From positions 1 to 37,025 of the forward strand of contig CANQYW010000019.1 in the NCBI GenBank assembly GCA_947628185.1: a stretch of DNA of 37,025 nt, given 5' to 3'. Below the pieces are notes generated by a model that had not been told where the DNA came from, searched no databases, and worked only from the letters and a program-made list of their open reading frames with translations. Below, piece by piece: positions 33,293 to 37,025 of this stretch. Positions within the stretch are counted from its first letter, which is position 1. Each line of letters opens with the position of its first letter. Source of the DNA: an uncultured Oscillospiraceae bacterium. GTDB taxonomy: Bacteria > Bacillota > Clostridia > Oscillospirales > Oscillospiraceae. The translations under genes and the position numbers were made by a program.

Positions 33293-33321
33293 ATTTTACA
33301 CTATCGTTCTGGATAATTCAA
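33293..33321 (-). promoter_or_regulatory. SigA-type promoter of the small membrane-protein gene
   Basis: Minus-strand -35 TTGAAT (33316-33321), 17-bp spacer, -10 TAAAAT (33293-33298). Confidence 0.6.
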
Positions 33322-33361
33322 TAGTTTTTGAGAGCGAGGCGGGTTTGTTTTAAATTATATC

Positions 33362-33390
33362 TTGTGATTATTAAGGTTTTGTATTATAAT
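33362..33390 (+). promoter_or_regulatory. SigA-type promoter of the Asp23-FakA operon
   Basis: -35 TTGTGA (33362-33367), 17-bp spacer, -10 TATAAT (33385-33390), about 31 bp before the Asp23-family start codon. Confidence 0.7.
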
Positions 33391-33421
33391 AAGCCTGATT
33401 TTTACGTGAAGGGGTGTATAT

Positions 33422-33772
33422 ATGGTCAAGCTGAAAACGAGCCGAGGGGTCATTACCATCTCCTCCGACGTCTTCACCACACTTGTTGGTGACGCCGCCA
33501 CAAGCTGCTTTGGCGTCAAGGGCATGGCGATGCGCTCTGTATCCGACGGACTTGTCCATCTTCTCAAGCCCGAGGCCATGGGCAAGGGCGTACACATAGG
33601 TTACGGCGAGGACTACGTCATTATAGAGCTCCACATAATCGTGGACCAGGGCGTCAATATCCCGGTGCTCTGCGGCAGCATAATGAGCGAGGTAAAATAC
33701 AAGGTCACCGATGCCACCGGCGTGGACGTGAGGAGCGTTGACGTGTTTGTGGACTCCATTAGCCTTGATTGA
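33422..33772 (+). CDS. Asp23/Gls24 family protein (YloU-like)
   Basis: A small cytoplasmic protein of the Asp23 family, whose members are linked to envelope stress; the molecular role is not settled. The 116-aa protein has the family layout, with GVITISSDVFTTLVGDAATSCFGVKGM at the N-terminus and the conserved IIVDQGVNIPVLCGSIMSEVKYKV core. The ATG at 33422 has GGGG 7 nt upstream. It is immediately followed by the DAK2 gene, the same pairing as yloU-yloV of Bacillus. Confidence 0.9.
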   Translation: MVKLKTSRGVITISSDVFTTLVGDAATSCFGVKGMAMRSVSDGLVHLLKPEAMGKGVHIGYGEDYVIIELHIIVDQGVNIPVLCGSIMSEVKYKVTDATGVDVRSVDVFVDSISLD

Positions 33773-33786
33773 CGGAGGAGTTAATT

Positions 33787-35466
33787 TTGGTACATTCGAT
33801 CGATGCCGCGCTCTTCAAGAGTATGGTCATAAGCGGAGCGGCCCTCTTGGAGCGCAACAAACAGCAGATAAACGAGCTTAACGTTTTCCCCGTGCCGGAC
33901 GGCGACACCGGCACGAATATGAGTCTCACGCTAAATTCCGGCGTCTCGTCCCTGAACTCCGGCGAGTACGGGACCGTCACCGCCTGCGCGGACGCCGTTG
34001 CCAGCGCCCTGCTGCGGGGCGCCAGGGGCAACTCTGGCGTTATACTCTCCCTCCTGTTCCGGGGCATTGGCAAGTCCCTCAAGGGCAAGGCGACAGTCAC
34101 CTGCCAGGAGCTGGCCCGGGCCATGCGGGAGGGCGTGAACGTGGCCTACAAGGCCGTCATGCGCCCCACGGAGGGCACAATCCTCACCGTCTCCCGGCTC
34201 TCCGCCGACGCGGCGGTGGAGTACGCCGACGGCGGCGGCGACCTGGAGGAGATGTTCGCCTTCATGCTCAGCGCCGGGGACGAGGCTCTGGCGCACACCA
34301 TCGACCAGAACCCGGTGCTCAAGAAGGCCGGCGTGGTGGACGCCGGCGGCAAGGGCTATCTCTATATCCTGCGGGGTATGCTCTCCGCGCTCCAGGGTTC
34401 GCCCGTGGAGCTTGTTGTCACGGAGGAAGAAGAGCCCAAGGCGGACTTCACCTCCATGGGCGAGGAGGAGATAACCTTCGCCTTTGACACGGTCTTCATC
34501 GTCAGGAAGTCCGACCCGGACCTGGACCTCACCCCCTTCAGGGAATACCTCAGTTCCATAGGCGACAGCCTCGTCATCGGCGAGGACGACGAGGCCTTCA
34601 AGGTACACGTCCACACCAACACCCCCGGCGACGCCCTGAACGCCGCTCAGCAGTACGGGGTGCTGGAGCTTGCAAAGATCGAGAACATGGTGACACAGCG
34701 GGACGACCTGGCCGCCGGACGCAAGGCCCAGTCCACCGACGACTTGGAGGCCGTGGAGGCGGAGCTGGAGGCCATGGGCAGCGCCCCCGCCGGTCCCGCC
34801 GCCCCGGAGAAACGCTACGGCGTCGTCGCCGTCTGCGCCGGGAAGGGCATGGAGGACGTCTTTATAAACCTGGGCGTTGACGCCCTTGTCACCGGGGGGC
34901 AGACAATGAACCCCTCCACTGAGGACATATTAAAGGCCGTGGACTCCGTACCCGCCGAGGTGGTATTCGTCCTCCCCAACAACAAGAACATCATAATGGC
35001 CGCCCAGCAGTGCGACCGGCTCACGGAGAAGGACGTGGTGGTGATCCCCTCCAAGACCGTCCCCCAGGGCATATCCGCCATGGTCTGCTTTGACGGCGAC
35101 ATGGAGCCCGACGACCTCACGAACTCCATGACCGACGCCTGCCGCACCGTCCACACCACCCTTGTGACATACGCGGCCAGGGACTCGGAGTTCGACGGCG
35201 CGGCCATAAAGGCCGGTGAGTATCTGGCGCTCCTGGAGAGCAGTCTCGTGGCGAACACCGCCTCCTTCGAGGAGCTCATCGACGCCATCTGCGGCTCCAT
35301 ACGGGACTTTGACCCGGAGGTCCTGACCATCTTCTACGGCGAGGACGTCTCCGAGGCCGACGCCTCGGAGGTGGAGGAGCGGCTTATTAATGCCTTCCCG
35401 GAGGCGGACGTCCAGCTCATCTCCGGCGGCCAGCCCGTCTACTACTACATGATATCGGCTGAATAA
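33787..35466 (+). CDS. fakA: DAK2/DegV-type fatty acid kinase subunit (FakA/YloV-like)
   Basis: FakA phosphorylates fatty acids carried by FakB (DegV-family) proteins, feeding exogenous fatty acids into phospholipid synthesis. The 559-aa product begins with a DAK2 (DhaL-like) domain (about 1-200). It contains NVFPVPDGDTGTNM, in which D38 and D40 are the expected Mg-ATP ligands, and RGARGNSGVILSLLFRG. A middle domain and a C-terminal DegV-like fold (about 340-559) follow. The start is TTG at 33787, with GGAGGAG 6 nt upstream; a TTG at 33769 precedes that site. It is co-transcribed with the Asp23-family gene. No FakB gene is in the window. Confidence 0.9.
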   Translation: MVHSIDAALFKSMVISGAALLERNKQQINELNVFPVPDGDTGTNMSLTLNSGVSSLNSGEYGTVTACADAVASALLRGARGNSGVILSLLFRGIGKSLKGKATVTCQELARAMREGVNVAYKAVMRPTEGTILTVSRLSADAAVEYADGGGDLEEMFAFMLSAGDEALAHTIDQNPVLKKAGVVDAGGKGYLYILRGMLSALQGSPVELVVTEEEEPKADFTSMGEEEITFAFDTVFIVRKSDPDLDLTPFREYLSSIGDSLVIGEDDEAFKVHVHTNTPGDALNAAQQYGVLELAKIENMVTQRDDLAAGRKAQSTDDLEAVEAELEAMGSAPAGPAAPEKRYGVVAVCAGKGMEDVFINLGVDALVTGGQTMNPSTEDILKAVDSVPAEVVFVLPNNKNIIMAAQQCDRLTEKDVVVIPSKTVPQGISAMVCFDGDMEPDDLTNSMTDACRTVHTTLVTYAARDSEFDGAAIKAGEYLALLESSLVANTASFEELIDAICGSIRDFDPEVLTIFYGEDVSEADASEVEERLINAFPEADVQLISGGQPVYYYMISAE

Positions 35467-35483
35467 CTAAAGGGGATACGTGC

Positions 35484-35527
35484 GGAGGGCTTATTCTGAA
35501 TTCCGCGGAATTCAGAGTAAGCCCTCC
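35484..35527. repeat. Near-perfect 44-bp palindrome between convergent genes
   Basis: Two 22-bp arms (35484-35505 and 35506-35527) are reverse complements with a single mismatch and no spacer; the centre reads CCGCGG flanked by two GAATTC sites. In RNA it would form a very stable hairpin on either strand, but neither side has a T tract. It may act as a bidirectional terminator/stabiliser for fakA and the convergent pseudogene, or be a mobile-repeat remnant. Confidence 0.75.
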
Positions 35528-35589
35528 TGCTGCTATCAGCGTACATGCCGCCGGTCCGGCGCGGGGTGGATAATCTCCACCTATCGCCG

Positions 35590-35888
35590 TTATATTTCGA
35601 GAACTGCCTCGATGCAAAGTTCCAGCGCGTAGGCCGAGGAACCTTCGCCCCAGTTGCGCTCATCGTAGTGTTCCGCGTTCGCGAGGGTGTCAGCCGTATA
35701 TAGTATCTCACCCCAGACCGCACCCCGCAGGAGCCGCAGCTGACGATCTCCCGGACGCCGTAGGCGATGAGCCAATCCAATATCTGAGCGGCGGCGGGCG
35801 CGCCCACCGGGGCCTGCATAAGCATGATAACGGCAAGCGGATCCGGGTCATATTCGAGGATGGGGATCTCGTTTTTTATGATACTCAT
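35590..35888 (-). pseudogene. Nucleoside phosphorylase family pseudogene (two internal deletions, one frameshift)
   Basis: The remnant starts MSIIKNEIPILEYDPDPLAV, like clostridial PNP/UDP phosphorylase-family proteins. It then jumps directly to QAPVGAPAAAQILDWLIAYG and IVSCGSCG, omitting the segment normally between them (junction about 35817-35825). After GSCG (about 35715-35727) the frame is lost. The next frame supplies the family C-terminus, with YTADTLANAEHYDERNWGEG and stop at 35590. Intact relatives, from memory, are roughly 250 aa; fewer than 100 codons remain here. Catalytic residues in the deleted part are gone, so no activity is expected. It lies between murC and the convergent fakA. 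Confidence 0.8.
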
Positions 35889-35920
35889 AATATTTCTCGA
35901 TATTTATTCCCTTCCGGGGG

Positions 35921-37025
35921 TCACTTCTCGACTATTGCCTCGCCGACTTTATAGATGTCACCGGCGCCCACTGTGAGGATCACATCCCCGGGGCGGGCCT
36001 CCTCCCGGAGCTTTCCCTCCAGCTCCTCAAATGTGGCGCAGAAGGTACTGCCGGGTATCTTCGCCGCCAGATCCCTTGAGGATATGCCGATGGTGTCCCG
36101 CTCCCTCGCGGAGTATATCTCCGAGAGATACACCCTGTCCGCCCGGGAGAGCTCCCGGACGAAGTCGTCAAAGAGGGCCTTCGTGCGGGTGTAGGTGTGG
36201 GGCTGGAAGGCCATTACCACCCTCTCGCAGCCGGTGCCGCGCACCGCCTCCATGAGCGCGTGGATCTCGCCGGGGTGGTGGGCGTAGTCGTCGTAGACCT
36301 TGGCGCCGTTGAGGGTACCCTTAAACTCAAATCTGCGCCCGGCGCCGCTGAAGTTATCAAGGCCCTTTGATACGGCCTCCCCCGGGAGACCCAGCTCTAT
36401 GGCCGAGGCCGCCGCCGCCAGGGCGTTCTTCACGTTGTGCACGCCGGGGACGTGGAGCCGCGCGTGGCTGTAGACCTTCATCTTATAGTAGACGTCGAAC
36501 TCGCTGCCGTCGCCCCGCATATCCAGGTTCACCGCCCGGATGTCCGCGTCCTTGGAGAAACCGAACGTCACCACCCGGCGGCGTATGCCGCTTATGGCGT
36601 CCATGGTGTTCTGATCGTCCAGGTTCGCTATGACGCACCCGGTGTAACTGGGCACCAGCAGGGCGAACTTCCTAAAGGAGCTCTTAACGTCCTCCAGGTC
36701 CTTGAAAAAGTCGAGGTGATCCGCCTCTATATCCAGTATGACGGCGATGGTGGGGAAGAAACTCAGGAACGAGTTATAGTACTCGCAGGACTCCAGCACT
36801 ATCGTCTCCCCGCGCCCCACCCGGTGGCCGGCGTGGAGGAGCGGCAGAGTCCCGCCGATCATCACCGTGGGATCGGCGCCGGCGGCCATGAGGATGTGGG
36901 TACACATGGAGGTGGTGGTGGTCTTCCCGTGGGTACCGGAGATGCACAGGGCGTTCTTATACTTGCGCATGAGGCAGCCCCAGGCCTCCGCCCTCTCAAA
37001 GACGGGTATGCCGTTATCCCGGGCG
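35921..37025 (-). CDS. murC: UDP-N-acetylmuramate--L-alanine ligase MurC (N-terminus beyond window)
   Basis: An ATP-dependent ligase adding L-alanine to UDP-MurNAc, the first amino-acid step of peptidoglycan precursor synthesis. The visible 367 codons enter from the right edge with PVFERAEAWGCLMRKYKN. They contain the P-loop GTHGKTTTTS, DIEADHLDFF, the MurC-type DYAHHPGEI and QPHTYTRTKALFDDF, and a C-terminal domain ending GAGDIYKVGEAIVEK. The missing part is the first ~100 residues (UDP-binding Rossmann domain). The frame stays open from 36970 to the window edge, so the ATG at 36968-36970 is internal. It is the only wall-precursor gene here, distant from the mre/PBP2 cluster. Confidence 0.93.
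   Translation of the reverse strand, partial: ARDNGIPVFERAEAWGCLMRKYKNALCISGTHGKTTTTSMCTHILMAAGADPTVMIGGTLPLLHAGHRVGRGETIVLESCEYYNSFLSFFPTIAVILDIEADHLDFFKDLEDVKSSFRKFALLVPSYTGCVIANLDDQNTMDAISGIRRRVVTFGFSKDADIRAVNLDMRGDGSEFDVYYKMKVYSHARLHVPGVHNVKNALAAAASAIELGLPGEAVSKGLDNFSGAGRRFEFKGTLNGAKVYDDYAHHPGEIHALMEAVRGTGCERVVMAFQPHTYTRTKALFDDFVRELSRADRVYLSEIYSARERDTIGISSRDLAAKIPGSTFCATFEELEGKLREEARPGDVILTVGAGDIYKVGEAIVEK

Overview
The window looks like a chromosomal segment of a GC-rich, endospore-forming member of the Clostridia (an Oscillospiraceae-like lineage is my inference). Supporting signs are an alpha/beta-type small acid-soluble spore protein, the order recJ-rel-dtd-MBL-hemZ, the order maf-mreC-mreD-PBP2-minD-mgsA, the YloU/YloV-like pair (Asp23 family plus DAK2/FakA), and strong SigA-type promoters (TTGNNN-17-TATAAT) in short AT-rich gaps between GC-rich genes. 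No rRNA, tRNA, CRISPR array, IS element or prophage gene was found.

Region by region. (1) 1-2680 is an accessory island: a type III restriction-modification system (res truncated by the window edge, mod complete) preceded by one or two tiny ORFs with their own promoters. Its central mod segment is clearly AT-richer than the rest of the window. (2) 2747-3085: a spore-protein gene with a SigG-like promoter and a strong bidirectional terminator. (3) 3126-13935, minus strand: recJ, bifunctional rel, dtd, an MBL-fold hydrolase, hemZ and a nucleoside-kinase-like gene form one tightly packed operon; hemW and a VanW/G5 wall-associated protein follow, each behind its own promoter. (4) 14107-21833, plus strand: peptidase U32, maf, mreC, mreD, PBP2, then a MinD-like ATPase (own promoter) and a methylglyoxal-synthase-like gene. 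This is a reduced elongation/division cluster: mreB, minC, minE and rodA are not in it. (5) 21867-25597: hisS, a small membrane-anchored protein, aspS, terminator. (6) 25603-29900, minus strand: two mini-ORFs, then an ABC exporter operon (double-length permease, ATPase, zinc-ribbon membrane protein). (7) 30004-33039: typA, a minus-strand 53-aa CxxC ORF, and a NUDIX ADP-ribose pyrophosphatase behind a consensus SigA promoter. (8) 33063-37025: a small membrane protein, the Asp23/FakA pair, a near-perfect 44-bp palindrome, a decayed nucleoside phosphorylase pseudogene, and murC running off the right edge.

Most genes serve core functions: translation quality and aminoacylation (dtd, hisS, aspS, typA), stringent response (rel), DNA repair (recJ), wall synthesis and shape (mreCD, PBP2, murC, VanW protein), heme-type radical-SAM enzymes (hemW, hemZ) and nucleotide housekeeping (maf, NUDIX). 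No clearly undescribed multi-gene system stands out. The best leads are the tiny ORFs near mod, aspS and typA, the MinD-like protein lacking its membrane-targeting tail, the divergent methylglyoxal synthase, the double-length ABC permease, the pseudogene and the 44-bp palindrome. Several genes appear to use GTG or TTG starts, so start sites were chosen from ribosome-binding sites and promoter positions.
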